Notes under the pieces: model-generated | The model's input: the letters and a program-made list of their open reading frames with translations, nothing else | Database searches by the model: none | Told to the model about the DNA's origin: nothing | Position numbers and translations under genes: made by a program | Shown: positions 1 through 12,475 of the stretch, piece after piece | Numbering within the stretch: position 1 is the stretch's first letter | How the letters are laid out: the number at the start of each line of letters is the position of its first letter | NCBI GenBank assembly: GCA_025331565.1 | Contig: JAFREQ010000090.1 | Span: forward strand, 1,463,001 to 1,527,000 | Reading direction: 5' to 3' | DNA length: 64,000 nt | Origin: Holacanthus passer | Lineage: Eukaryota > Chordata > Actinopteri > Pomacanthidae

Positions 1-449
1 GTATATTGCAGTCAAAACATTTCCAGCGTTTCAGTGTAATTTGCTCTGTCTCTGCATATTTAAATGTCCTCTTTCATTTTTTGGTTTGTTTGAAATTAAA
101 TGCTTTGATTTTCTAAACTGTTTGATTCTATTAATGTGAATTCGTGGATTCTTTAATTAACGCCAAATCTTCAAAATTATGAAAGTTTGTTCCAAATTAG
201 CAACATAAACCAATTCGATATTTTAATGTTAATGACTGATGTGTATTTAGTTTCCTTTTGGCGAGAAGTGGTCATTGTGATTTTGCTTGCGACGGCGGTG
301 ATGAAGACATTTAATGAGACAGGTGTTGAGGAAACAAATCAACTTAAAATGAGACACAGTCTAAGAGAGTTCAATGTAGTTCTGGCTCAAAGACTGTCTG
401 TTGAAGTGAGATAGTTTAGTCTGGCATCTCTTCTGCATGTCGTGTGCGC

Positions 450-760
450 GCCTCATAAAACGCCTCTGAATTGTAAATCAGTCGGAGGCAGCGCACGTCC
501 TCAAACCTGGCTTATTGTTGATTATGCAAACAAATCAAGCCCAGAATGAATTTCCTTTGCCCTCGTTTTATTTGTTTGTTTTCGCCTCCCATCTCCGCCG
601 CTTCCTCTCCTCCAAAAATTGCTGTTGTTTGTGTATAGATCCTCTGTTATCTCATTAAGCCCTCCAAACACTCAAGCTGCCTGAAGCCCCCATTATTCTT
701 TTTATCTCTGATTAGGGATTCTATTAAAAAAGTAAATGAGGTCTGTGGGGTCCTTGTATT
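450..760. promoter_or_regulatory. Possible non-coding regulatory element (SOX/POU-like sites)
   Basis: Non-repetitive segment without a usable reading frame. It holds an ATTGTTG SOX-like site at 514-520, then an ATGCAAAC POU/octamer-like site at 524-531, followed by ATTA- and AATT-rich motifs. Close SOX and POU sites are known from many developmental enhancers. Here the spacing is one base longer than in the FGF4-type arrangement. The call rests on motifs alone; sequence conservation cannot be judged from this window. Confidence 0.18.
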
Positions 761-1822
761 CGCCATCTCTTTTTTTTTTTCTCCTGCACAGAACTTGTCG
801 TAACCACATGTTTAGGCTTTGTAAATGTACATTGATTCAGAGAGGCTCACTTAACTGAATGAAACCGTTGGCAGCCACAGACTATCAGCTGTCATTTAAC
901 GGCCGGTGAGTCATCGCAAACAACGACGGCATCAAACGATGTTGGACTGATTTCCACGACGTGCAGCGAGCAGCTGTATCCAAAGCTGCAATGCAGGACT
1001 GGAGTATGCATGTGAATGTATTGTGAATGACTCCGGCATGTGAGCTTTATTTCAAGTCGATCACACCTGTGTTGCTCACCAGCGCGACCGCAGCAACAAA
1101 ACAACATGACATTAAAAGAGCATATGGCTGCATCGAGGCAAAGACAAAGAGTGTGAGCGTGACGCGGGGGCTCAAATCAAAGGAAACAGGACGCGCAGAG
1201 TTACAACAGATGCAGCACTTACAGGAAAATTGCAGACATTAAAACAGTCATTGAGCTACAGTAAGCTGCCGACGGACTGATACACTAATGTTTCTTTACT
1301 GCTGGGAAAAAGAATATAAGCAGCGCTGTCATTTCTATGGCTCACTAAATTTGACTCTTACACAAAATACACTTTCATCAGCGTAAATGTGAATGTATGC
1401 AAAATCAGGCCTTCCTGCAAAATCCACCCACAACAGCTGAGACAAGCATTTTCATAGTTGTGTTTTAAACAACTCAAGGTACTTTGGTTAAGACTGAAAA
1501 ACAATTGTGGTTAAATATTTAAATAAGTCACTGACAGTTTTTTAAGTATTTAACCAAAACTGCATCTCTCTTTACATTTAGTTCCAGGTCAAGTCTTGAG
1601 TCATAAGTTTCACTGAGCTCACTTTAATGATTTGTTTCCACTCCCAGAAATCCCATTAATCCACGATGCCCAATTAACTGTTCTGCCCAAACCAGCTGGA
1701 GTTATTTCATGGTATGTACTGAAGTGAAACAGCAAAATCAAGATACTTGTTAACTTCACTGAACAACCTGTCCGACAGGTAACACAAAGGCTGCAGCAGA
1801 CAAACGTGCCGTTTATACACAC

Positions 1823-1995
1823 GTCCATGATTCCAAAGAGAAAGTCAAATTTTGATTGGTCAGACCACAGGACAGTTTTCTACTTCGCCTCAGTCCATCT
1901 TAAATGTGTTCAGGCTCAGAGAAGTCGCCGGTGTTTCTGGATCATGTTTACATCTGGTTTGCTTTTTTTGCAGGGCCACAGCTGCAGACAAAGGT
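1823..1995 (-). mobile_element. Tc1/mariner-superfamily transposase remnant
   Basis: The minus strand translates to V-L-W-S-D-Q-S-K-F-D-F-L-F-G, which matches the conserved W-S-D-E-S-K-F block of Tc1/mariner (IS630-like) DDE transposases, here with E changed to Q. The DNA also matches my memory of a fish mariner-type element around this block. An in-frame stop lies a few codons upstream on the minus strand and neither terminal repeat is visible, so this is a short dead fragment. The plus strand happens to carry an acceptor-like T-rich tract and CAG ending at 1973 and a donor-like GTGAGG at 1994, which is not taken as an exon. Confidence 0.6.
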
Positions 1996-2504
1996 GAGGA
2001 CACGCCAACGGATGGATGGATCACTTTCTCTTCAGTCTTCTGAAGAAATGTAAAATGAGCATTTAACTATGCAGAAAGTCAACGCAGCCGACGAGACATG
2101 TGTCCAAGAAAAGTCACACTGGTGTTAAAAAGCAACACTGAATTTCAAGTCTCGATTTTGTCTTAAACCTAAAGTAACAGATCTGTGACTCAGTCTGACT
2201 CGAGTCCAAGTCCCGTTTTTCTCATTTACATCCACTTGCTACAACTTATTAAATTGAATTTCACATTTCAAACAAGCTTTCAAAAACAAGCTTTCCAGCT
2301 CAGTGTAGGACACGATCTGACGGCCCAGGACTGAGTCCCAGAGTTCAAGACGGGACTCTATTACCCTAAAATTAAAGTCTACACTATTTGTCCTCTTTTT
2401 TTAATTAACTCAAAATAAAGCAATTATCCTCCTGACGGCCTGTTAACAGCCATCAAAGCTATTGATCAGTAAGATGTGGGCGAAATAACAAGAGATAACG
2501 GCCT

Positions 2505-2529
2505 CCACACACACACACACACACACACA
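2505..2529. repeat. (CA)n microsatellite
   Basis: Uninterrupted CA dinucleotide run of about 12 units. Confidence 0.95.
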
Positions 2530-3379
2530 ACACATACAGATGTATAGAGACGACGGCTCAGACCGGGGATCCCTCTCTTCTTCTTCTGCTTCATGCGATA
2601 CAGACGCTGCGGCTGTTCGGCGGTGGTTGCCATGGTTCCTTCTCATGTCATGGTTTTACTAATGAAGGGAAGGAACAGTCGGGGTCTGTTCATTGACATG
2701 GATAGGCCGCCGACTTAATTGCCCGTAGGGATGACCAAAAGGACTTTCTTGTAAGGTTACACAAGGAGGATCCTGGTTAGCGGAGGAAGGAAGAGGTGGA
2801 GCCGTGTCTGAGGTACGAAGGAGGGGAAAGAGGAGAGGAAGAGACGGGGTGAACGTGGGGAAGATGGAGGAGATAAATGGCGAGACTTGAAGAGGAGTGA
2901 ATTAAAGGGAAGCGAGAAGGGATGAGAGACACAAAAGCAACACGATGCTGACATTTTACATTAACCCTGATTCATATCGCATTCAGAACACCTGAACAAG
3001 AGCCTGTTGCCTCTCGGTATTTGAGAAGAATAGGCTTTTTTATAACAACGTAAAGCTTATCTGTGCTACCTTTCAACTTGATTCTGAGCTCTGCTTTATA
3101 CTCAAAAGCTGATTCCACAAATTACAATAGGAGGAAGTGAAGAGCAGCCCGAGAACATGAGCTCAGAACACAGCGATCTGTTATCTCCCCCTCCAATATC
3201 CACTCCTGTTTCCAAATGCACTCCAGCATGAAGTTCATTTCAATGGAAACTCTTTCAAGTCACATCAGCCTATGTGGTAAATTAAGAAAATGGAGTATTC
3301 CATCAAACACATTTATCCACTTTGATCTTCTTGACAGCTTTTGGCAGCAGAGCAGGAGATAGTGGAGCTGGGTGTCTGG

Positions 3380-3404
3380 GTGTGTGTGTGTGTGTGTGTG
3401 TGTG
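3380..3404. repeat. (GT)n microsatellite
   Basis: Uninterrupted GT run of about 12 units. Confidence 0.95.
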
Positions 3405-4920
3405 AGAAAAACCAATCTGGTGGGGAGTGTTCAGAGAAGATCAACAACGGAGGATTCCCTGTGCAATTTGTCTTAACATTACTGGAAATTACGTTTAAAA
3501 TAGATTCATATGAGCATTTGGACGTAATTAACACAGAGACGTTTCTACTTCTTAGGTTGACTAAAAGGTCGACTCCTTACACCTGAAACCCAGGACGCTC
3601 GTCTCACACACCTCTGTCGTCTCGCCTCCCACCGGCCTCCCTTCCTCCTCTCCTTTCATCCGTCTCTGTCCCTCCTTCATCTCCTCTGCCTCCTGTCTCC
3701 CTCTGGTTCATTAAGCGGTGAGCGGTGTAAATCTTTAATGAGGCGCCCTCTGTAGAAAGTGTTGGCTGTAACATGAAGGGACAGTCGAGATGGGCCAGAG
3801 TCTGAGGTGTGCTCTGATTCTAAAGGCACAGAGAGCGAAACTGACACCTGTCCTGAAAGTAAGTCCATGTTTCCTTATGTATGTGCACACGCTCCGTCTG
3901 TCGCGTTCACCAACGACCCTGCATCAACACCTGTGAAGATTTGAGGCTTCAGATTTTGTCCTGTTGGCAAAATGGCGACAAAAGCTTAAATAATATCGTA
4001 AGAAAAGGCTGAAAAGCAGAGTTTCACTGGACTGAATGTCTGTTTCACACCAGCAGCTTGTTTGCACCAGGAAGTCAACTAAAATCAACGTCACAATTAG
4101 CTGCCACCGGTTAACAAACAAGATTCTCCGTCGTCACAGTTAATAATATTTGCACTGAACAATAAATTCTCTATTTTACACTTGAAACTAAAAACTATAT
4201 CCCTGCATCATTTAAAACTGCAGGTGGACGGATGCCAACTCGTCTTATGAAATGAACCCACACAGCAAACTCTGACTTTCAGTTTGAAGTGCAACAGTTT
4301 ATCGAGCTCATCTACGTGACTGAAATCAGGTTGGTTGAAGAGTCATTATGTCAGTTTCAGTAACTTTCAATTGCTTGTGTACTGACACATCCAGCAGTGC
4401 ACTTGTACTACAGGAAAGTAAAAACTGAAACTACTGGAGGCAGAAACAGATGCAAAAGCTGCTCATTGTTCATTCCAAGGCTGTTTTTCATCCACCTTTC
4501 ATTTACCACCTTAAATCTTAAATAAAGGAGGGTTTTGTGACATCGCATCCAGTTTGGAAACAGCTGTGATCCAAAAGTGTGATGTGGAAACTTGAAGCCT
4601 CCAGTGAACACAGACTGACAACAGACTTCCAGATATTAAATGTCTGACATGAAACACATATAATAATAATATATATAATTGTAAGCATTAAAACTGGGCA
4701 GTTGCATTTTTGTGGAAGTCAAATGAAATGAAGTCAAGTGACAGCTGAAGCCTGAGACCAAAAACCAGATGAAGGAACGATGAGACATTGTGACTCAATG
4801 CCACAGAAATCTGTTAAACCAGTCATTAGCAGCATTGTGCTGCATTAACCATGAGGACGTCATTTTCAATTAGCTCAAGCCGATACAAGTGTTCAAGAGG
4901 GGTGTATCGTTAATGGGATG

Positions 4921-4939
4921 CTATTTATAGTGAACCACA
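4921..4939 (+). promoter_or_regulatory. MEF2-like site beside RUNX-like site
   Basis: CTATTTATAG at 4921-4930 is an exact match to the MEF2 consensus. AACCACA, the RUNX core on the other strand, follows at 4933-4939. Both motifs are short and the call is weak. Confidence 0.2.
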
Positions 4940-6399
4940 GCGCTGATACTATATGATACACTTCATCACAGGCGTGTAAGTCTCGTTTTAAAAAGTCAAA
5001 TTACATTATTCAAAATCTTAAAAGATTTCTTGAGAGCACAAGAACTGTGCTTTCAAGTGATTAGTATTGTAGTTAAAATTCAAACACAGCAGAAATGAAA
5101 ATGACTTTGCAGGATGTAACTAACTGACATGTTAGATTTCATTCATGAGGTTATGGCTAACGTGTGAATTTATCAGTCAGCTTCACTGCTTGGTCCTTGC
5201 CCAAACATTCATCATCTTTGACTTTTGTAAGATGTAGGATTAATGTTTATTGAACTAATGTCATCACATCCCCCTTTTCCAGGAGTGGATCGGGAGTGGA
5301 GTTGTTCTTGTCTGGGTAAAAACTTATGGCTTTAAAATGTGACTGTACAAAAGCTTTAGGAGCTATTTAGACCTTAAGCTGAAGTTTCTCAGTTTCAGTT
5401 GAGTTGACAGAATGAGCCAAGTTTCTTCTATCTTAAAGTCTGTGTCAGTGTGAAATACACAGAAACATAACAAACAGGTAAAATGGTCGAGCTCTTGACC
5501 TGGATTTAAATTAGATTATCCCACTTCAAGATCCAAAGATCAGATATTGTACAAATGGAAAGTTTGCGACTCACTTTTGAATTTGAATTAAAGTCACATG
5601 AGCTGAATTTTCACCTCAATGGTTGATGCAGTTTTCTGTTGACTGTTCACGAGACAAAGGCATAAATTATTTTTGTTTTTAAAGGAAATCTGTCAGAAGA
5701 CAATGCATTGGATGTGATGAGTGTAATCCATCAATTTAAATATCATTACTTCATGAAATTACAATTGTTCAAATTGAGTCAGAATTGAATCTAAGGACAT
5801 TGTTCACCGCCTCAAACTTGTCTCTGCAACACAGCACTTTCAAAGTAAAGTTTCAGTTAAGGAAATTTAACTGCTACTCATGTGGACAATAGTTCACATA
5901 TCAGGAAGATTACAGGTGAGAAATAATTTCAAAATACTAAAGCTCATTTTTAACCTTGGAAGTCGAACTTGGGCAAAGCACAACTCAAGGAAGGATTTCA
6001 CTTTGAAAAGTCATCAGAGAAGAATAAACTTCTTTTAATCTTAACGAGCGTTTTTAGTGTCAGAGTCAATGTCACGTCCAACGATGTGTATCAAGAAAAC
6101 TCCCGACACGTCTACTCAACAGAAGGACGTCGGACTTGTTGTGTTGAACAAACAAACATTGCTGGTGAATGTTCTTTAGGGAATTGTGTTTCTTCCCAAA
6201 CTGTTTTCACAAAGCAAACCAGCCGTATTTGAACATACTGGTTTGCATGAAGACGCCCTTCATTCTCTTCCTCGTCATTGTGAGAACGACGACTGCACCT
6301 CGCATCCTGACGGGAGCTCACAGAAAACAACACAACACAGACGAGCTTCCCACCCGTCCTCTAAACTCCTGACTCACAGCAGCTGTAGCTACAGGAGTG

Positions 6400-6553
6400 T
6401 GTGTGCACGCGTGTGACGCAGACACACACACCCTCGCAGAACAACAGCAGTCGGCCCGTCTGTGATTGGCAGATCATCCAGAGGCGACACAAAGCCTTTC
6501 TTCCACCCTCAAACCGAGCTGTCAGTCAAAGCGGAGCAGGGCAGCGCCACAAT
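6400..6553 (+). promoter_or_regulatory. CpG-rich upstream region of candidate exon
   Basis: CpG density and GC content rise sharply from about 6400 and stay high to about 6715, against a CpG-poor background. An ATTGG (inverted CCAAT box) lies at 6464-6468, about 90 bases before the candidate start codon at 6554, and a TGACGCA half-CRE lies near 6414. No TATA box is seen. This fits a CpG-type promoter and 5' untranslated region, but no start site can be fixed from the sequence alone. Confidence 0.25.
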
Positions 6554-6713
6554 ATGGGCGCTGAAAATAGCCTGTCCTCACCTCGGGGCTCTTCAGGGGA
6601 CACGCTGGGAACAAAATGTTTGAGGCAGCCACGCTCACCTGCACAGTCTGCGGCGCCCAGCGATAAAGCCACCGGGCCAGGTGCTCCTCAGGTGGAGAGG
6701 AAGAAAGCTGCAG
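6554..6713 (+). CDS. Candidate first coding exon, myristoylation-type N-terminus
   Basis: Not recognised as a known gene. The ATG at 6554 has a strong context (A at -3, G at +4). The exon encodes 53 residues plus one base and ends at a clear donor, GCTGCAG followed by GTAGGA at 6714. The protein starts MGAENS, which fits the N-myristoylation rule (Gly2, small residue 3, Ser6), then becomes rich in Ser, Pro, Ala and Gly with a basic end (ERKKAA), typical of a disordered membrane-tethered protein. It lies in a CpG-rich block that could be its promoter. The exon ends in phase 1. Two acceptors downstream give open phase-1 continuations: 8842, and 7516 (a strong pyrimidine tract before it, about 36 open codons, then a stop). 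The minus strand is also open across the exon, as is common in GC-rich DNA, so chance is not excluded. Confidence 0.33.
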
Positions 6714-8324
6714 GTAGGACTTCTGTTCGCATCCTTTTAAGGACGTTATGTCCATAGGGAAATTTATTTGACAGTGTTCATTTGGATATCAGATGAAATA
6801 TGGATACACAGTTACATATACACGGTTTTATTTTACCTCAAGTTGCATGTTTGGCATCATCTTGACAAACAGGCTGATTCACAGCATCTGAAGTGACACC
6901 ATCTTTTTCCATTTATCACATTCTTATCTCAAGACACACAGCACACCTGGAAACAAATTAACATGGTGTATTTTTAGAAACATCAAACTAATTATAATAT
7001 ATGAACAATTGTGATTTAAAATTCACTGATGACTGGGTGAGGAAAATCAGATCCTGCTCTGCAATGTGTTAATTATATATTTTTCTTTTTTCTGTGAAAA
7101 CACAATATTGCAATTAAACTTTTCAGGTAATAACTGTAAGATAAATACAGGTTAGTTGTGGTTGTGTTTGAAACAATTTTGAATGAAGTGATCTTAACTT
7201 TCATCCTGCTGCGCTCCTGCTATAGTTGCACATAAAGAACCTTTTAAAATCTAGTTTGACATAACCATGGACAAGAAGACGTCCTGCAAAGATGCAACAC
7301 TGGAGCCAGCAATGTCAAATACAGACCAACGTCCCTGTTTCCTAAAAATGAAGCTCATGCATGACGAATTTGCACGACCTCATGTTTTTCATATGCAATG
7401 GATCAAATATCACGAAGGCAAATGGCAGCAAAATCAAAAGCAAGGTTGCACACAAACAAGGTAACACAGTGAAAAACTCTTTGTATTTTCTATCAATCTC
7501 TGTCTCACTCTGTCAGAAACAGCTCCTTCACACCAAGAGGCTGCTCAGGCTGCTTCAGTCGATGTTCGGAGGCCGTCGTGGTTCCCACTTGTTAACTCTG
7601 AAGTCACCGCTTTGTGTTTCTGAACTAATGCTTAATTTCTTCCTCCTGTTTTTTTCTCACTCTGTCGCTCTGTCGTGTCTCTTTTCAGTCCCTCTGCCGC
7701 TCGCTGTCACTCTTACCTGCACTGATCCTGCGTGTTGCTTGGTTGCAGCTCTGGTGAAGCTCGGTTCAGGACAACATGCTGAAAATCTCTTTTGATGCAC
7801 GACAGAATTGAGAACACACTCTGCTTATGGCTTTAAAAAAAAAACCCCACTTCCAATTCAAATCAGCAGTGCGTTACATGTTATTTCAGCTCCACGCCGT
7901 CTGTGCTTCACTGGGTGTCGCGCCTGTGTTCCCGCCTGCCCTTCCTGCCTGTTTGTTATAAATGAAGGTGCTCGAGTTCAGAGTTTTCTTTCATATATTA
8001 ATGTGTGGATAAGTGCCCCCGTCTTCTGCCCATTTATCTTCCGAGCGTTTGAAAAGCTTAGCTGCCTTTCACTCGTTCTGCCAATCCTCCCTTTCAATGC
8101 TGCAGTGCAAAACATGGAAATGTTTCTGAACAACAACAATGAAGCTCGTTGCAGCAAATCGAACAGACTGTACGAAGGATTGTGCACGTGCATGTTCATA
8201 CAGACACGCAGATCCACAGATACAATTACAGGAGATGTAAACGATGAATCGCGCTGATGTATCTGTACTATAAGCTGTTTAAATGGATATGAGGACTGAA
8301 GCTCTTTTCCTTTTATTATATGCA

Positions 8325-8400
8325 CCCAGATGTACTCAGCAGGTCCAGGGATCGAACCAGTCTTTCACCTGTCGTCCAGCCTCAGTGTTTCACCCAAACT
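8325..8400 (-). mobile_element. Degraded tRNA-derived SINE fragment
   Basis: On the minus strand GGTTCGATCC (8346-8358 region) is an exact RNA polymerase III B box. The bases on both sides match, with several changes, a fish tRNA-derived SINE as I remember it: a GTCGTCCA-like stretch before the B box, and a CCTGCT then ACAT stretch after it. No A box or poly(A) tail is clear, so only the middle of the element survives. Confidence 0.45.
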
Positions 8401-8841
8401 TCAAACCACATCAACAAGTGGAGCTGCTTTGTGACTGTGTTTGATAAATTACCTTGATTTGTCACATATTTAATCTTTGAGTTAGTGTTTTGTTTTGTAA
8501 CTTCCCATAATTAAAAATCAAACTGTGTCCTTTGAGTAAACTGTTTTTCTAAAGTTTTTCAAATGGTGAGATCAGTTTCGCTCGAGCAAGCGTCGCTGCA
8601 AAAGTCACTTGGATGATGCATCGCAGAGGGAGACAGCACAGACAATATTTTAGTTTAAGTAGAAGGGAAATAAATTGTAAGAGATGAACAACACAGATTA
8701 AAAATTGCACATTTCATACTTTTTTTATAGTTTGCCAGATAAAGGATTTCTGTCTGTGTGTCTTTAAGAAAAAATAACCTTTGACGATGTGATTTCCAGT
8801 CTTAATCTCCAGGAATGTTCATTTGCTGTTTGTGTTTGCAG

Positions 8842-8926
8842 GCTTCAGCTCCACCGGTGAGAACTTTGCTCTTGTTTTGCCTGAAAAGCTCGTCGAAGGT
8901 CTGAAACAATTAAACTCTGTATGTAC
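8842..8926 (+). CDS. Candidate internal exon, phase-compatible with exon at 6554
   Basis: A good acceptor (TGTTTGTGTTTGCAG ending at 8841) opens a frame that continues in phase 1 from the exon at 6554-6713. Three donor-like sites could end it: GTGAGA at 8857 (a 15-base micro-exon encoding GFSST), GTATGT at 8919 and GTAAGA at 8927. The longer form reads GFSSTGENFALVLPEKL and on to about residue 28, a helix-like stretch, and then hits TAA just past the last donor. Which donor is used, if any, cannot be decided here. No further exon could be linked with confidence. Confidence 0.18.
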
Positions 8927-9122
8927 GTAAGATCTCTATATTTTCAAGCCACTATCATCATAAGATCCTTTCACCAGCTGCAAAGATGAACAACTCGTGT
9001 TGCTGCATATCCAGCGAGCTCGCTCTTCATGAGGACATTTGGCTCCTCTCAATTCTGTGTTTTGTGTTAAGAGGTCAGAAATTAACATATTCATGTTTCT
9101 TGTTTGCCAACTAGATTGTATG

Positions 9123-9126
<4 letters not shown>

Positions 9127-9166
<40 letters not shown>

Positions 9167-9168
9167 GG
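9127..9168. repeat. (GA)n microsatellite
   Basis: GA dinucleotide run of about 20 units with two GGG interruptions. Confidence 0.93.
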
Positions 9169-10428
9169 GTAGTTTTATCTCTCTGAGGACTTTCGACGGG
9201 GACATTTTCGGAGCGTGAGGACGTTTTACTCGGCCTTCTCTTGACCTCACTGTAAAAAAACACACTGACGCAATTCAAACCATCCTAATTTTAAAGCATC
9301 TGCATCCTGTGCTCGAGTGCAGGCGTAATTATGCGTGATAACTTTAACAAACACGAATCTGAAAGAAGCATTTTCTGTGGCCGTCGTATAAACTTGCAGC
9401 CGACTCTCCAGATAAAGACTCCAACTCGACCTGTGTCTCCAGTTCATTTTCTGTATTACAGCGTGTTTCGGAACCATTATTTGACATTAATTTCCACTGC
9501 GGCGATGTTACATTAGCATCAGCAACCAGAGTAAGTGGACAAATTACCTGATCAGCGGCAGATGGCAGACAGATGGATCCATTCCCCAGGAAATGGTTGA
9601 TGGTGTCATTGCTTCATGGAGGTTTCTGTTTGTACTTTGTGATAACAAGAGAATTACTGTTGTTTTTTGACACTTACACTGAAGTCATCTAATCTGCAAC
9701 CTATTTAGTGAAAGTGTTCGTATTAAGTGTTGAATGGAAATGGTTTCCTCAGGGTTATTTTGTGAATGTCAGTTCAATATATGAACAGAAATGTTCCTGC
9801 TGTGACTTTGTGTTTGGAGGAAATTCAATGTGCCGACATTGTTTACATGAATGTGAACTTGTGATCTAATATCCTCCTCAATCAAAATAGATAAATGTGA
9901 AAGTTGGCTCTGACTTTGCACCGTACCTTGAGCTGTGACACTGATTTTAAAACTGATTTCATTAAAACATACGTCTGAGGTCGTTTTTATTGTTAAAGCA
10001 GGTTGATGCTTTGAGCTTAATGCTTCACCATCATCCTGTTCACAATGTTTCCATCTTGTCAAGTAATTTGAAGACAACTTTTGAAATTTTTTGAGGAAAG
10101 TTCTCTCAGTTCTGAAACAGCTGATCAGCCATGTGAGTGAAATGTTGTCAGGTGTCTCCATCTCCCATTTAACACATTGACTCTTTTCGAAAAAGGCAAA
10201 AACCAACTCAAGCGAGTGCAAAAACTTTGTGCAGATTCCTCAAAATGACAGCCGATTGATTGATTCAGTCTCTTAACATTTACTAAACGATCAATTTAGA
10301 ACTCTAATTCATAATTACAAGCAAAGTTACCATTTTACCAGAGTTTCTGAGTCGAGGTTGGCATCACAAGCATTTATTAAAAGATAATAAAGGCAACACA
10401 CATAATTAATCTAACAGCATGTACTTGG

Positions 10429-10465
10429 GTGTGTGTGTGTGTGTGTGTGTGGTGTGTGTGTGTGT
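10429..10465. repeat. (GT)n microsatellite
   Basis: GT run interrupted once by GG near 10450. Confidence 0.93.
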
Positions 10466-12475
10466 AACAGACCCTGCCAAGATGGCTGTTCCAAAAGGTG
10501 TCATGACCACATGGCCAAAATAAGTCTTATTTCATTCACCCTGTTAGCTCTTGTGGAATATATTGTCGAAAATGATTCCTGATCTAACTGTGAAATTGAC
10601 ATCATCATCTCTTGTGTTATACTGTTTATAGAAACCTATAGGAATGCTTCCACCATGTTTCCTGTCAGACACGTCCAGGCCCCGTCTCTTCCCCGACTGT
10701 CACGACTCGAACATAAAGTAAGGACGCACAACACCGGAACACATTCAACAAATCACATGGCTCCGTTTCAGATGTGAGCAGCAGATGGCTTTTACATTGG
10801 ACTCCAGAGGGGTTCGCTTGAAGGGAACCCGCAAACTGCCTGGATTCGACAACAGCTCTCGCACAAACTTTTTAAATCTAACAGCTTGAGATCTGGAAAC
10901 ACACGTTCTTCTCTGAATCACTTCACTGTCACTAAGTGGGAGGAAGCAAGAGCACACTCCTTCTTCCTCGAGTGGATTGTCTTTATGCATAGTTGCATTC
11001 AAACCTAAACGTATGTCAAGTGGCCGGATTGACGATGCACTTGACTAAACCACTGTTGCATTGTCTCAGACCAATTTGAAAGTTTGACCACAGTATGTCA
11101 GCATTCAGGGTTTTTTTAGGTCATGAACACATGCATCATTAACTTTTACTTTTTTACATCTTTTTATGTGCAACTATATCTTGAGATAACAAAACCTGCA
11201 TACACTTTTCAAGGATTAACTGTTCCATTTGAGATTCAGCTGTCGTTCCCATAATCGCCTGCCATCAAACGCAGGAAATGTTTGTTTTTTCCTTGCAGAC
11301 ACAAAAGAAAAAAAATGAAGGACTTCTTTTTGTACTCATGAATAATTAAGCATATTTACTGTTCCTCACCATTGTTGATGCAAAAATATAAAGCTCATGG
11401 CTTTGTCTTTACTGGAAGTACACGAATGACAAATATTGAATTTGGTTGTCAGACTCCTGTAGATCCAAGCATCAGACGCATCTGTGCAAATTGAAGTTAA
11501 AACCTGGGGTCAGGAAAGAGGGATCTAATGGGATAGATAGAAATACACATTTTTACTTTTCTCTGTTTTTTTTTTCTTGAGGAACAATGAGTGCTTTTAT
11601 CCCCCCAGGGCTGAAAAACACCTTCACACAACCGTAGAAAGAGATATCAGTCTGTGGTTGGACTGTTCACAGTCGGGAGGAGAGCTCACAAGTTATTGCT
11701 TCATTTTAAAGTATCACAACAACAAAAAAGTTGGAAACCACCGCCCTCGTGTTTTTCTTCTTCTGTCTGACTCTGACTCACATAAACTACACCTGCCTGC
11801 GCCGGTTGCTCATCCCTCCTGTCTCCACCAAGGTTTTCGCCTTTTTGTCGGCACAAAAACTGGCCACAGTGTCACTTTTATTATTTCCTACTTTATTCTG
11901 TTTTTGCCATCCCACTCGTCTTGTTGTAATCTGGTCCGTAGCCAGATGGCACGAATGGCCCGAAGAGGGAACGCGGGATTTTGAAGAGTTCACACAGTGT
12001 CATGGGATTAAAAGATGCTGAAGTGGCTTTCGTGGTTCGTGGCTTTAGCTAGTTGACAACAACACATGCCATGAGAGCATCAAAGTGCTTTGTGAGGTCA
12101 AAACTCCTGCTGCTGCTGCTCTTTCTCTGCACCAGGCTCAATAATACATGTGCTAGTTATGGTTGGCACGGTGCTTCCTCTCAGTGCTTCCTACAAGGAA
12201 ACATGTCACTTCTGCTGCTGTCCTATTTCTAAAAAAGATCAAGCTGCTGACCTGCCACACCACAACTGTGATGAGCTGAGCTTAGTGATGACGGTAGGAA
12301 TCACGGTGTCTTGTAAACAGCATGTGTTTTTTTTTTTTTTAAAGCACTGAATCTTGTTCAGAAATTTAGAAAGATATGAAAGATTTGCCACGAGGACGAC
12401 TGGGACCACGTCCAAGAAATGTTCAATCTGGAGCTGTCACAGTACGGTCGGACCTGGAGAAAGTCAGTAACAACC

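Larger units (their letters stand above)
2650..6395. other. Gene-poor stretch
   Basis: No supported coding region. It holds purine-rich sequence at 2760-2940, a GT microsatellite at 3380, a pyrimidine-rich tract at 3600-3710 and AT-rich unique sequence. A strong acceptor-like tract ending at 5282 followed 33 bases later by a donor-like GTAAAA would define a tiny open exon (EWIGSGVVLVW), but nothing around it supports a gene. Confidence 0.6.

Noticed and set aside
3924..4121. Minus-strand frame that looks like a signal peptide at its start
   Set aside because: The apparent first Met is a TTG codon, so there is no normal eukaryotic start.
5283..5315. 33-base micro-exon candidate (EWIGSGVVLVW)
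   Set aside because: It has good acceptor and fair donor signals, but no partner exon. Similar pairs occur by chance, for example inside the transposon scrap at 1974.
7361..7795. 144-codon plus-strand open frame
   Set aside because: Its middle is two acceptor-type pyrimidine tracts, unlikely to be translated. Only a sub-part could matter, as an alternative continuation of the exon at 6554.
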